A DNA stretch of 64,000 bases from an uncultured Paraprevotella sp. (GTDB lineage: Bacteria; Bacteroidota; Bacteroidia; Bacteroidales; Bacteroidaceae), in contig URDY01000006.1 in NCBI GenBank assembly GCA_900546665.1, positions 92,362 to 156,361 of the forward strand, given 5' to 3'. The notes under the pieces were generated by a model. That model saw only the letters and a list, made by a program, of their open reading frames with translations. It was not told the DNA's origin and did not search any database. Within the stretch, counting starts at the first letter, position 1; every line of letters starts with the position of its first letter. Of the stretch, positions 37,727 through 46,250 are shown piece after piece. The position numbers and the translations under genes were made by a program.

Positions 37727-39423
37727 CAGTCTTCCATCAGTTTACGGTAACGGATACGTTTTGGTTCTTCCAATCCGAGACGTTTCATCTTATGACTTTC
37801 GTATTCAGAGTAGCTTCCTTCGTAATAATAGACGTTGCCGTCGCCTTCGAAAGCAAGGATGTGTGTACAGATACGGTCCAGGAACCAGCGGTCGTGGCTG
37901 ATTACAACGGCACATCCAGCAAACTCTTCAAGACCTTCTTCCAATGCACGGAGCGTATTGACATCGATGTCATTGGTCGGCTCATCGAGAAGCAGTACGT
38001 TACCTTCTTCTTTCAGGGCCATTGCCAGATGCAGTCTGTTACGCTCACCACCGGACAGGACACCGCATTTCTTCTCCTGGTCGCCTCCAGAGAAGTTGAA
38101 ACGGCTCAGATAGGCACGGACGTTGATGTCGCGGTTACCCATGCGGATCAGTTCGTTGCCGCCGCTGATGACTTCGTAAACACTCTTTTCGGGTGAAATA
38201 TCCTTGTGAGTCTGGTCCACATAAGCCAGTTTGACGGTTTCTCCGACTTCGAAGGTTCCGGCATCAGGAGTTTCCAGTCCCATGATAAGACGGAAGAGGG
38301 TAGTCTTTCCGGCACCGTTGGGGCCGATGACACCTACAATACCATTGGGAGGCAAGGTGAAGTTCAGGTCGTTGAACAAGACCTTGTCGCCAAATGCCTT
38401 TTTCACGTGAATGGCCTCTATTACCTTGTTGCCCAAGCGTGGTCCGTTCGGGATATAGATTTCCAGCTTTTCTTCTTTTTCCTTCTGATCCTCATTGAGC
38501 AGCTTGTCGTAAGAGTTCAGACGGGCCTTACCTTTGGCCTGGCGGGCCTTTGGAGCCATGCGTACCCATTCCAACTCTCGTTCAAGGGTCTTTCGGCGCT
38601 TGCTTGCCACTTTCTCTTCCATTTCCATGCGTTTGGTCTTCTGTTCCAGCCATGAAGAGTAATTGCCTTTCCATGGAATACCTTCACCGCGGTCGAGTTC
38701 GAGAATCCAGCCGGCCACATCATCAAGGAAATAGCGGTCGTGAGTGACGGCAATGACTGTTCCTTCATATTGGTTCAGATGCTGTTCCAGCCAGTCGATG
38801 CTTTCTGCATCAAGGTGGTTGGTAGGCTCATCCAATAACAGGACGTCAGGCTTCTGCAGCAACAGACGGCACAAGGCTACCCGGCGTCGTTCACCACCAG
38901 AAAGATTTACTACCGGCTGGTCGGCGGGAGGACAGCGAAGGGCATCCATGGCACGTTCCAGCTTGCTGTCGAGATTCCAGGCGTCCGTGCTGTCAATGAT
39001 ATCCTGCAATTCGCCCTGACGGGTGAAAAGAGCATTCATCTTATCTTCATTTTCATAATATTCGGGCAAACCGAATTTCTGGTTGATTTCTTCATATTCT
39101 GCCAATGCATCCACAATGGATTGTACACCTTCCATAACCACTTCCTTGACGGTCTTGGATGGATCGAGTTGGGGATCCTGTGGCAGATAGCCTACTGAAT
39201 ATCCCGGTGAGAATACCACCTCGCCCTGATAGTTCTGGTCCAGGCCTGCTATGATTTTCATCAAGGTAGACTTACCGGCTCCATTGAGACCGATAATACC
39301 TATCTTGGCTCCGTAAAAGAAACTCAGGTAGATGTTTTTAAGGACCTGTTTGTTGGTTTGCTGTATGGTCTTGCTGACGCCGACCATTGAAAAAATAATC
39401 TTTTTGTCGTCTGTAGTTGCCAT
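37726..39423 (-). CDS. ettA: EttA-type ABC-F translation throttle
   Basis: This 565-residue soluble ABC-F protein has two nucleotide-binding domains: Walker A GLNGAGKST (first) and GPNGAGKTT (second), signature motifs NLSGGERRRVAL and VLSGGERNRLHL, and paired LLLDEPTNHLD and LLLDEPTNDID. EttA binds the ribosomal E site and gates the first peptide bond according to the ATP/ADP ratio. It overlaps yciH at its stop codon. A minus-strand -7-like box TAACTTTG (39549-39542) is about 120 bp upstream. Confidence 0.96.
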   Translation of the reverse strand: MATTDDKKIIFSMVGVSKTIQQTNKQVLKNIYLSFFYGAKIGIIGLNGAGKSTLMKIIAGLDQNYQGEVVFSPGYSVGYLPQDPQLDPSKTVKEVVMEGVQSIVDALAEYEEINQKFGLPEYYENEDKMNALFTRQGELQDIIDSTDAWNLDSKLERAMDALRCPPADQPVVNLSGGERRRVALCRLLLQKPDVLLLDEPTNHLDAESIDWLEQHLNQYEGTVIAVTHDRYFLDDVAGWILELDRGEGIPWKGNYSSWLEQKTKRMEMEEKVASKRRKTLERELEWVRMAPKARQAKGKARLNSYDKLLNEDQKEKEEKLEIYIPNGPRLGNKVIEAIHVKKAFGDKVLFNDLNFTLPPNGIVGVIGPNGAGKTTLFRLIMGLETPDAGTFEVGETVKLAYVDQTHKDISPEKSVYEVISGGNELIRMGNRDINVRAYLSRFNFSGGDQEKKCGVLSGGERNRLHLAMALKEEGNVLLLDEPTNDIDVNTLRALEEGLEEFAGCAVVISHDRWFLDRICTHILAFEGDGNVYYYEGSYSEYESHKMKRLGLEEPKRIRYRKLMED

Positions 39424-39709
39424 AAATCTAGTTATATCAATGTTTAAAAATAAGCTTTAGGATAATAGCAATGAATAAATAATATACTGTCCATGCACCG
39501 GCTGTAAACGGATGACGTGCCTCTACATGGCAATGCTTATGCAAAGTTATTCAAATTTATGGTATATGACCTATTATGTGGAAAAATATTTTCCATACTT
39601 CCTTCTAAAAGGTCTTTGTCTTCTGAAAGAATTGTTTGGGATATGTTGTTATGTCAGAGAAAAGAATTAAGTTTGTATCACTGTTTTATTTAAAATGCCG
39701 ATTTAAGTT
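39424..39709. promoter_or_regulatory. ettA-yaaA divergent promoter region
   Basis: This 286-bp AT-rich spacer contains the minus-strand TAACTTTG box (39549-39542). No clear plus-strand promoter is seen before yaaA. Nothing else is recognisable. Confidence 0.35.
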
Positions 39710-40477
39710 ATGCTGACTTTTATTTCTTGTGCCAAGACCATGACGGAGAAAGCTGCAAACGCGCCGTTTTCACTGACTGAACCCCAATTCCTTCCGCAAG
39801 CCCGTGAAATAGCATTACGTTGCGCATCACTGTCAGCCGATGAATTGGGACGCCTGCTTCGTGTCAACCCGCAGCTGGCAGCCTTGAATTATTTGCGTTA
39901 CCAACATTTCTATGACGATACAGTGTCTGTACTTCCTGCTCTTCTTTCTTATACGGGAATGGTTTTCAAACACATTTCGCCGACAGATTTCACACCTCAG
40001 GACTGGTCTTATGCTCAGGAACATTTGCTTATCACATCGTTTCTGTATGGCTTGTTGCGTCCGGCAGATGCCATCCGCAATTATCGGATGGAAGGGAATG
40101 TAAGGCTACCGGATATGGACGGACAGACGCTGTTTACTTATTGGCGTGGTATTCTGACCGATTTCCTGATCAGTCGGGTTCAGGCTCAGGGCGGTGTACT
40201 GGTCAATCTGGCTAGTGCGGAAATGAAGGAACTTTTCGATTGGAAACGTGTAACGGATACTGTACGTGTCATTACGCCGGAGTTCCGTCAGCTTCATGCA
40301 GGACGGATGCGGACAGTGGTGATCTATACCAAAATGTGTCGTGGTGAGATGGTTCGTTATATCGTCCGTCACCGTTTGTCAGATCCTGAAAGTCTTAAGG
40401 ATTTTGAGTGGGAAGGTTATCGTTTCCAACCTTCCTCCAGTCACGGAGATGACTGGTTCTTTGTCTGTCAGGTCTGA
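39710..40477 (+). CDS. yaaA: YaaA-type peroxide stress protein
   Basis: This 255-residue UPF0246/YaaA protein shows the family hallmarks: ISCAKTM near the start, SFLYGLLRPADAIRNYRMEG, VNLASAEMKELFDWK and a cytosolic layout without export signal. E. coli YaaA lowers free iron during peroxide stress and binds DNA. The gene stands alone. The terminator at 40527-40554 serves the opposite-strand menA rather than this gene, though it may stop both. Confidence 0.93.
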   Translation: MLTFISCAKTMTEKAANAPFSLTEPQFLPQAREIALRCASLSADELGRLLRVNPQLAALNYLRYQHFYDDTVSVLPALLSYTGMVFKHISPTDFTPQDWSYAQEHLLITSFLYGLLRPADAIRNYRMEGNVRLPDMDGQTLFTYWRGILTDFLISRVQAQGGVLVNLASAEMKELFDWKRVTDTVRVITPEFRQLHAGRMRTVVIYTKMCRGEMVRYIVRHRLSDPESLKDFEWEGYRFQPSSSHGDDWFFVCQV

Positions 40478-40526
40478 AAGCGATCGTTGGTTGGTTTTCT
40501 TTTTCTTTGTAGCCGGCAATAAAAAA

Positions 40527-40554
40527 ACAGCCCGATTCGTTGGTGTCGGGCTGT
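40527..40554 (-). terminator. Terminator of the menA end of the minus-strand run
   Basis: ACAGCCCGA (40527-40535) pairs with TCGGGCTGT (40546-40554). On the minus strand the stem is followed by seven T residues. It lies 37 bp after the menA stop codon. Confidence 0.8.
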
Positions 40555-40590
40555 ATGATGATATTGGTTGTCTGTGTATGCCGGTGCGGA

Positions 40591-41478
40591 TCAGATTAAA
40601 AGACCGACAGACAGCAGAATGCCGAAGAAGAACATGTTGCGTGCTGTCTGTCCCAATACGCGGTTGAGTTTGACGCCTTTTTTGATATCGACCATGTATT
40701 TCCACGTGAGGATATGCGGAAAAAGGTAGATCATGGGAAGGATGGCACCGGCACGATGGCCGTCGAACCATAGAATCTGACAAAGTAAGACGGCTGCAAT
40801 ACCAGTCCACAGGTACAGTCTTTCGGTTCCTTTTTCTCCCAGCTTGACAGCCAGTGTTATTTTGCCGCTTTCGGCATCTGTTTCCCTGTCACGGTAATTA
40901 TTGACGATTAGCAGGGCGTCAATAGCCAGACCACAAGCCAATGAAAGGGTGAAGGTTACCCAACTGAATGCATGGATCTGGATATAATATGTGGCACATA
41001 CCGGAATAAGGCCGAAAAAGACCAGAACCAGAATATCACCAAGGCCTTTTCTGGCCATCAGCGTAGTATAAAGAAAGCAGAATACCACGCAGACCATTCC
41101 GATGAGTATCATGGTCGGTCCACCATAATAAACCAAAGGCAAGCCGGTCAGACATGACAAGGCTGTCAGCAGAAGAATACCCTTGCGCATGACCGGTACG
41201 GTGATCCAGCCTTCTGCACAGGCTCTTTTGGGACCGAGGCGTTTGGCATTGTCAATGCCTTTCTTGAAATCGTAGTAGTCATTGATCAGATTGGCATCAA
41301 TCTGCATAAGAAAGGCAAACAGAAAACAAAGCAAAGCGGGAATGAACTGGATATGTCCGTCTGTAGAAGCCATGGACAGTCCTACCATAACCGGTGATGC
41401 AGCCCCCGTCAGTGTCTTGGGACGTGCAGCAAGGACCCATGCCTTGAACGAATTGGTCGTAATGTTTTGATTAGGCAT
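40591..41478 (-). CDS. menA: 1,4-dihydroxy-2-naphthoate polyprenyltransferase
   Basis: This 295-residue membrane prenyltransferase makes demethylmenaquinone. The first prenyl-binding motif is NDYYDFKKG and the second is NNYRDRETD, separated as in UbiA-family enzymes. About eight hydrophobic segments are present. The ATG at 41478 (MPNQNITTNSFKAWVLAARP) is preferred to an upstream ATG 22 codons earlier, whose encoded stretch is not membrane-like and lies close to the preceding gene. It lies 81 bp downstream of the EFR1 gene. Confidence 0.93.
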   Translation of the reverse strand: MPNQNITTNSFKAWVLAARPKTLTGAASPVMVGLSMASTDGHIQFIPALLCFLFAFLMQIDANLINDYYDFKKGIDNAKRLGPKRACAEGWITVPVMRKGILLLTALSCLTGLPLVYYGGPTMILIGMVCVVFCFLYTTLMARKGLGDILVLVFFGLIPVCATYYIQIHAFSWVTFTLSLACGLAIDALLIVNNYRDRETDAESGKITLAVKLGEKGTERLYLWTGIAAVLLCQILWFDGHRAGAILPMIYLFPHILTWKYMVDIKKGVKLNRVLGQTARNMFFFGILLSVGLLI

Positions 41479-41559
41479 ATTGATAATGTAATTATTGTTC
41501 TGAATGCAAATGTAGTGATAAAAGCTGAGATGATAAAATCCCAATATGGTATTTCTCTG

Positions 41560-42384
41560 TCACCTGTCTCTGTCGGTTGTGTCTTTGCTGTCCGTTTTGC
41601 CAAGATAATCGGATGGATGATACTGGGCTTTTCCTTTGGTCAGGTTGCCAAATTGTATGGCATTGGTCGGGCAGTGATGGAAGCAGGACAGACATGAGGT
41701 GCATTGGCCGGACCATAGAGGCCGGCCTTTCTCAAGATGGATGTTTCCTACAGGACAGACCTGGACACAACGCCCACAGGAAATGCAGGCTTCAGTTGCC
41801 TTGAATGGTTTGTCGGTCATCAGAAAACGGTTGAAAAGCGGTCTTATGATATGGCTTTTCAGCCATGGAAATTGTCCTTCATGAAGTTCAAAATGATGGT
41901 TCATGCGTTTTTTGATGATTTCAGCGATAGATTGGAGCCGTCCCCGGGTTTGGTCCACTTTATGTCGGCTGACTGCCGGATCGTCAATGTTGAAACCCGG
42001 AAGAGCGACATAAGTGTTGGGCATGAATACGCTGAATCCGGCATGCAAGGGGTATCCTTTCTGTTTTAAAGACTGACGGAAGACCGATCCGGTCAGTCCG
42101 ATGTCGTCACCGCATGTACAGACAAAATAGGTATAGTTTCCATTATATCCGTTCCATCTCATTTTTTCAATGAAAGACAGTACAATAGCAGGTGGCCCCC
42201 ACGAATAGACCGGAAAGATAAAACCGATTTGTTCATCCGGCTCAAATGTAAAGACAGGTTGGATATCTTGGGTTTGCATGTCCGTATACCAGTCTGCAAT
42301 GGAGTAGAGCCGGTCATCCAGCAAACGGCAGATCCTTTCTGCTACCCAGCGTGTGTTGCCTGTTCCCGAGAAATAAAATATCAT
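41560..42384 (-). CDS. EFR1-type flavodoxin-ferredoxin fusion
   Basis: This 274-residue protein joins an N-terminal flavodoxin-like FMN domain (FSGTGNTRWVAERI, residues 5-18; FIFPVYSWGPP) with two C-terminal 4Fe-4S motifs (CISCGRCVQVCP and CTSCLSCFHHCP). EFR1 ferredoxins are common in anaerobic Bacteroidales and probably carry electrons between unknown partners. It follows the symporter gene by 24 bp. No partner enzyme is adjacent. Confidence 0.9.
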   Translation of the reverse strand: MIFYFSGTGNTRWVAERICRLLDDRLYSIADWYTDMQTQDIQPVFTFEPDEQIGFIFPVYSWGPPAIVLSFIEKMRWNGYNGNYTYFVCTCGDDIGLTGSVFRQSLKQKGYPLHAGFSVFMPNTYVALPGFNIDDPAVSRHKVDQTRGRLQSIAEIIKKRMNHHFELHEGQFPWLKSHIIRPLFNRFLMTDKPFKATEACISCGRCVQVCPVGNIHLEKGRPLWSGQCTSCLSCFHHCPTNAIQFGNLTKGKAQYHPSDYLGKTDSKDTTDRDR

Positions 42385-42408
42385 GGTAGTGTGCTTGTTT
42401 TCTTATGG

Positions 42409-43812
42409 TTAATCCCATAGTTCTACATCCTTTCTTATGTCCGGCAGCAGGGACGATTTGTGGAAACGAGGACTTTTTTGTCCTTCAGTCTTCTGACGGA
42501 TATAGTCTTTCAGTGCCGTAAATGCAACGGGTGAGAGCCGGACAATGGCTACCAAGTTACACAGGGTCATCAGGGCCATCATCAAGTCTGCCAGACTCCA
42601 TGCTGTTTGCAGGGTAGTCAGCGAACCGAAAAGGACAAAAGCCGCAACGGCTATTCTGTAAACAAGGATGACGCTTCGTTTTTTGGTGATGAAGTGGATA
42701 TTGGCTTCTCCATAATAGTAATTACCCAGAATACTGCTGAAAGCAAAGAAGAAAATGGCGATAGCAACAAAAACTTCGCCTACAGGACCGACTTCGATGG
42801 TAAGAGCCTGTTGGGTCAGCTGGACTCCGTCAACGGAGCCATCCAGTGGAGCGCCACTGAAAAGAATGATAAAGGCCGTACAGGTACAGATCAGCAAGGT
42901 ATCTGTAAAAACGCCCAATGACTGGATAAGTCCTTGTTTGACAGGATGTGATACACTGGCTGTTGCAGCCGCATTGGGAGCAGATCCCATTCCGGCCTCA
43001 TTGCTGAACAGTCCCCGCTTGATACCCTGCATGACAGCAACACCGACACCTCCGCCGAAAGCTTGTTCCCAGCCGAAAGCATGTGATACGATCATGTTGA
43101 TGATATGGGGTAGTTCGGTAATGCGCATACATACGATTACCAGTGCCAGGAGGATATATCCCAGTGCCATGACAGGGACAATAATACTGCTGATGCGTGC
43201 GATACGTTGCACGCCGCCGAAAATGATCAGCAGGGTGGATATCGTGAGTATACTGCCCACGTAGACCGGATTCCATTCAAAGGCTTTCGACATGGCCTCG
43301 CAAATGGTATTGCTTTGCACGGAATTGAATGCAAATCCGAAAGTCAGGGTAATCAATACAGCAAATGTGATACTCATCCAGCGGTTGTGGAGTCCACGTT
43401 GCATGTAGTAGGCTGGTCCGCCGACATAAGCATTCTGGTGCTTGGTCTTATATAGCTGGGCCAATGTGCTTTCGACAAATGCACTGCTGGCACCGATCAG
43501 GGCAATGAGCCACATCCAGAATACGGCACCGGGACCTCCCACAGCGATAGCTGAGGCTACACCGGCCAGGTTTCCTGTTCCTACACGGCTGGCCAGTGAT
43601 ATGGCAAAAGCCTGGAAGGAAGAGATATGCTGGTGCGGACTGTGGGACAGCTTGTCTTCGTCCTTCGCGCCGGAATCGCTCAGTAGCCGGATCATTTCGC
43701 CCAGCATACGGAACTGTACGAAACGGCTTCGGATAGTAAAATACACGGCACATCCCAATAAGGCAACTATCAGGATATACCCCCAGAGAATCTGATTGAT
43801 AGAATCGAGCAT
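42409..43812 (-). CDS. Alanine/glycine:sodium symporter (AGCS)
   Basis: This 467-residue transporter belongs to the AGCS family of sodium-coupled alanine/glycine uptake. About eleven hydrophobic helices are seen. Family motifs include SLASRVGTGNLAGVA near residue 80 (sodium and substrate site) and FSNEAGMGSAPNAAA near residue 260. It is 30 bp downstream of ygiQ and 24 bp upstream of the EFR1 gene on the same strand. Confidence 0.94.
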   Translation of the reverse strand: MLDSINQILWGYILIVALLGCAVYFTIRSRFVQFRMLGEMIRLLSDSGAKDEDKLSHSPHQHISSFQAFAISLASRVGTGNLAGVASAIAVGGPGAVFWMWLIALIGASSAFVESTLAQLYKTKHQNAYVGGPAYYMQRGLHNRWMSITFAVLITLTFGFAFNSVQSNTICEAMSKAFEWNPVYVGSILTISTLLIIFGGVQRIARISSIIVPVMALGYILLALVIVCMRITELPHIINMIVSHAFGWEQAFGGGVGVAVMQGIKRGLFSNEAGMGSAPNAAATASVSHPVKQGLIQSLGVFTDTLLICTCTAFIILFSGAPLDGSVDGVQLTQQALTIEVGPVGEVFVAIAIFFFAFSSILGNYYYGEANIHFITKKRSVILVYRIAVAAFVLFGSLTTLQTAWSLADLMMALMTLCNLVAIVRLSPVAFTALKDYIRQKTEGQKSPRFHKSSLLPDIRKDVELWD

Positions 43813-43842
43813 GTTCTAATGTATGGAGGATGATTTAACAAG

Positions 43843-45831
43843 TTATCTGCGACGGCTTCCGCCATCCGGTTTATGGTATCTGGATTTCTTTTGGGACTTG
43901 TTTCCGGGTTTATTACCGTTTGGCCGGTTGAATCCTTCTTGTCCGAACAGCTTGGGTATCAGATCCGGTCTGTTCATGCGCATGAGCTCATGTCGGATAG
44001 ACGACTGGTATTCCGGTTTATACCAGAAGAAGAACATCCGTTGTGCCAGTTTTTCTTTAGGCTGTTTGGCACTGAATACTTTTTCCAGCGTATAGGGATG
44101 ATAGCCGGTAGCCCATGCTTCCGTACTGACGGTCATAGGGGTGGGAGTGAAGTCCTGTACCTGTTCTAACTGGAAATCAAGAGCCTTGGTCTGTGCAGCC
44201 AGTTCTGCCATATCCTCTTCCGTGCAGCCGGGATGACTGCTGATGAAATAAGGGATAATCTGCTGGTGGAGCTGTTCTTCGCGGTTGATACGGTCGAAAA
44301 TACGTTTGAACTCTTCAAATTGCCGGAAAGACGGTTTTCTCATCAGATAAAGCACCCTGTCACTGGTATGTTCCGGTGCGACTTTCAGACGGCCACTGAC
44401 ATGGCGTGTGATCAACTCCCTGGTGTATTCGGCATTGATTTTGTTGATACGTTCATCTTTGGCATCATGAAGCAAAAGGTCATATCTTACTCCGCTACCG
44501 ATAAAACTCTTCTTGATTCCGGGGAGAGCGTCTACAGCATGATAGATATCCAGAAGGCTGGAATGGTCTGTGTTCAGGTTCGGGCATATTTCCGGGTGGA
44601 TGCATGAAGGCCGTTTGCATTTCTGGCAGGCCTTGAGATTTTTGCCGTGCATGCCGTACATGTTGGCAGACGGTCCGCCCAGATCGGATAGATATCCTTT
44701 GAAATCAGGCATTTCGGTGATGGCTTTTACCTCACGCAGGATACTTTCTTTGCTCCTGTTGACAATGAATTTACCCTGATGCGCTGAAATGGTACAGAAT
44801 GCGCATCCGCCGAAACATCCACGGTGAAGATTTACCGAGAATTTAATCATTTCGTATGCCGGAATGCGTTTACCCTTGTATTTGGGATGAGGCAGGCGGG
44901 TGTAAGGCAGGTCGAAGGAATGGTCAATTTCTGCCTGTGACATCGGTGGATAGGGGGGATTGACCACAGTAAAGACCGATCCGGTTTGCTGAAGTATACG
45001 GCTGGCGTGATACTTGTTGCTTTCTTCCTCGATGAAACGGAAGTTTTCTGCCTGAGCTATCGGGTTTTTGATACATTCCTCATGACTGTGGAGTACGATA
45101 TCTTCCTTTGTGATACCGCCCGGAATGTGTTCTTTTGTGAAGAGTGAGACTGTTTGGGGGATCTGGCCCTGACCGATTACTTTCTTAAAAGTAGCCATTC
45201 CGATTCTTGATTCGCCCTTTTCATCGTAATCCAGAGTCGGATCGCCTTCTTCAATAGCTTCCAGAAGTCGTCGGCTGATTTCCTGAACCGGCTTTTCTCC
45301 CATGCCGTAGATGATCATATCAGCCTGACTGTCGATCAGTATGCATGGTTTGAAAGTTTCCTTCCAATAGTCGTAATGGGTAAGTCGTCGCAGTGATGCC
45401 TCGATTCCACCGAGTATGACAGGTACGTCCGGATATAGTTGCTTGAGAATCCGGGTATATACGATTGTCGGATATTCCGGTCGAAGATCGTGTCGTCCGT
45501 CAGGTGAATAGGCATCTTCGCTTCGTAATCGGCGGTTGGCCGTGTATTTGTTGACCATGGAGTCCATACAGCCCGGGGCAATTCCGAACCACAGGCGGGG
45601 GCGTCCCAGTTTCTTGAAGTCCCTGAAATCGCCATGCCAGTCAGGTTGAGGAACGATGGCCACACGCAGTCCTTCTGCTTCGAGCAGGCGGCCTATTACG
45701 GCAGCACCGAATGAAGGATGGTCAACGTAAGCGTCGGCACTGAATAAGATTATATCAACTGACTCCCAGCCACGAAGTTCCATTTCTTTCTTCGTCGTTG
45801 GGAGCCAGTCGGTGAGTTGTAATGTTTTCAT
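43843..45831 (-). CDS. ygiQ: YgiQ family radical SAM protein
   Basis: This 662-residue YgiQ protein has the radical-SAM cluster motif CFGGCAFC (C339, C343, C346). A large N-terminal domain rich in conserved histidine and glycine (YVDHPSFGAAVIGRLLEAEG) is present. The C-terminal 40 residues are Lys/Arg/Asn-rich and of low complexity, consistent with a disordered tail. The substrate of YgiQ proteins is not established. It is 30 bp before the AGCS gene and 37 bp after a small hypothetical gene. Confidence 0.94.
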   Translation of the reverse strand: MKTLQLTDWLPTTKKEMELRGWESVDIILFSADAYVDHPSFGAAVIGRLLEAEGLRVAIVPQPDWHGDFRDFKKLGRPRLWFGIAPGCMDSMVNKYTANRRLRSEDAYSPDGRHDLRPEYPTIVYTRILKQLYPDVPVILGGIEASLRRLTHYDYWKETFKPCILIDSQADMIIYGMGEKPVQEISRRLLEAIEEGDPTLDYDEKGESRIGMATFKKVIGQGQIPQTVSLFTKEHIPGGITKEDIVLHSHEECIKNPIAQAENFRFIEEESNKYHASRILQQTGSVFTVVNPPYPPMSQAEIDHSFDLPYTRLPHPKYKGKRIPAYEMIKFSVNLHRGCFGGCAFCTISAHQGKFIVNRSKESILREVKAITEMPDFKGYLSDLGGPSANMYGMHGKNLKACQKCKRPSCIHPEICPNLNTDHSSLLDIYHAVDALPGIKKSFIGSGVRYDLLLHDAKDERINKINAEYTRELITRHVSGRLKVAPEHTSDRVLYLMRKPSFRQFEEFKRIFDRINREEQLHQQIIPYFISSHPGCTEEDMAELAAQTKALDFQLEQVQDFTPTPMTVSTEAWATGYHPYTLEKVFSAKQPKEKLAQRMFFFWYKPEYQSSIRHELMRMNRPDLIPKLFGQEGFNRPNGNKPGNKSQKKSRYHKPDGGSRRR

Positions 45832-45868
45832 TAAGATGTTTTAAGTTCAGTCTTTGTCTCTTGATTTT

Positions 45869-46192
45869 TTATTGGTCGTTTTCTTCGATACTGATGTCTG
45901 GCTTGTTGGCGCACCAGTTGACATAAAGTTTGATCAGCTGGTTCAGTCCGTAAGCTTTCATGTTTTCGTGGAAGAGCACGTCCTTGCAGAGGTTAAGCAG
46001 TCCGGCATCCTTGTTATCTGATTCAATGAGTGCTCTGACGTTGAGTCTGAGTTTTTCAAGTACCATCTCATTGACAATGCCGTTGCTGTCTATCAGATCC
46101 TTGAACAGACAGTATTGCTCGATGGTGTCAAGATGTTCATCGTTGATAAACATGTGACGCGAGCCTTTTTCGTTAGTTTGTATTTCGTACAT
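45869..46192 (-). CDS. Small Bacteroidales-type hypothetical protein
   Basis: This 107-residue protein has no signal or membrane segment. It is mostly helical and acidic, with MFINDEHLDTIEQYCLFKDL and NQLIKLYVNWCANKP as its most structured parts. The ATG at 46192 is preferred to one 60 codons upstream, which falls within the neighbouring amidase gene. It lies between the amidase (58 bp) and ygiQ (37 bp). I recognise no family. Confidence 0.65.
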   Translation of the reverse strand: MYEIQTNEKGSRHMFINDEHLDTIEQYCLFKDLIDSNGIVNEMVLEKLRLNVRALIESDNKDAGLLNLCKDVLFHENMKAYGLNQLIKLYVNWCANKPDISIEENDQ

Positions 46193-46250
46193 GTGATTCT
46201 TTATTTTTGGTTGTTGATTACAAATATAGCAGATTATTTTCTGATTTCCT

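Noticed and set aside
41577..42069. Plus-strand frames inside the EFR1 gene
   Set aside because: They are shadows opposite a gene with clear flavodoxin and iron-sulphur motifs.
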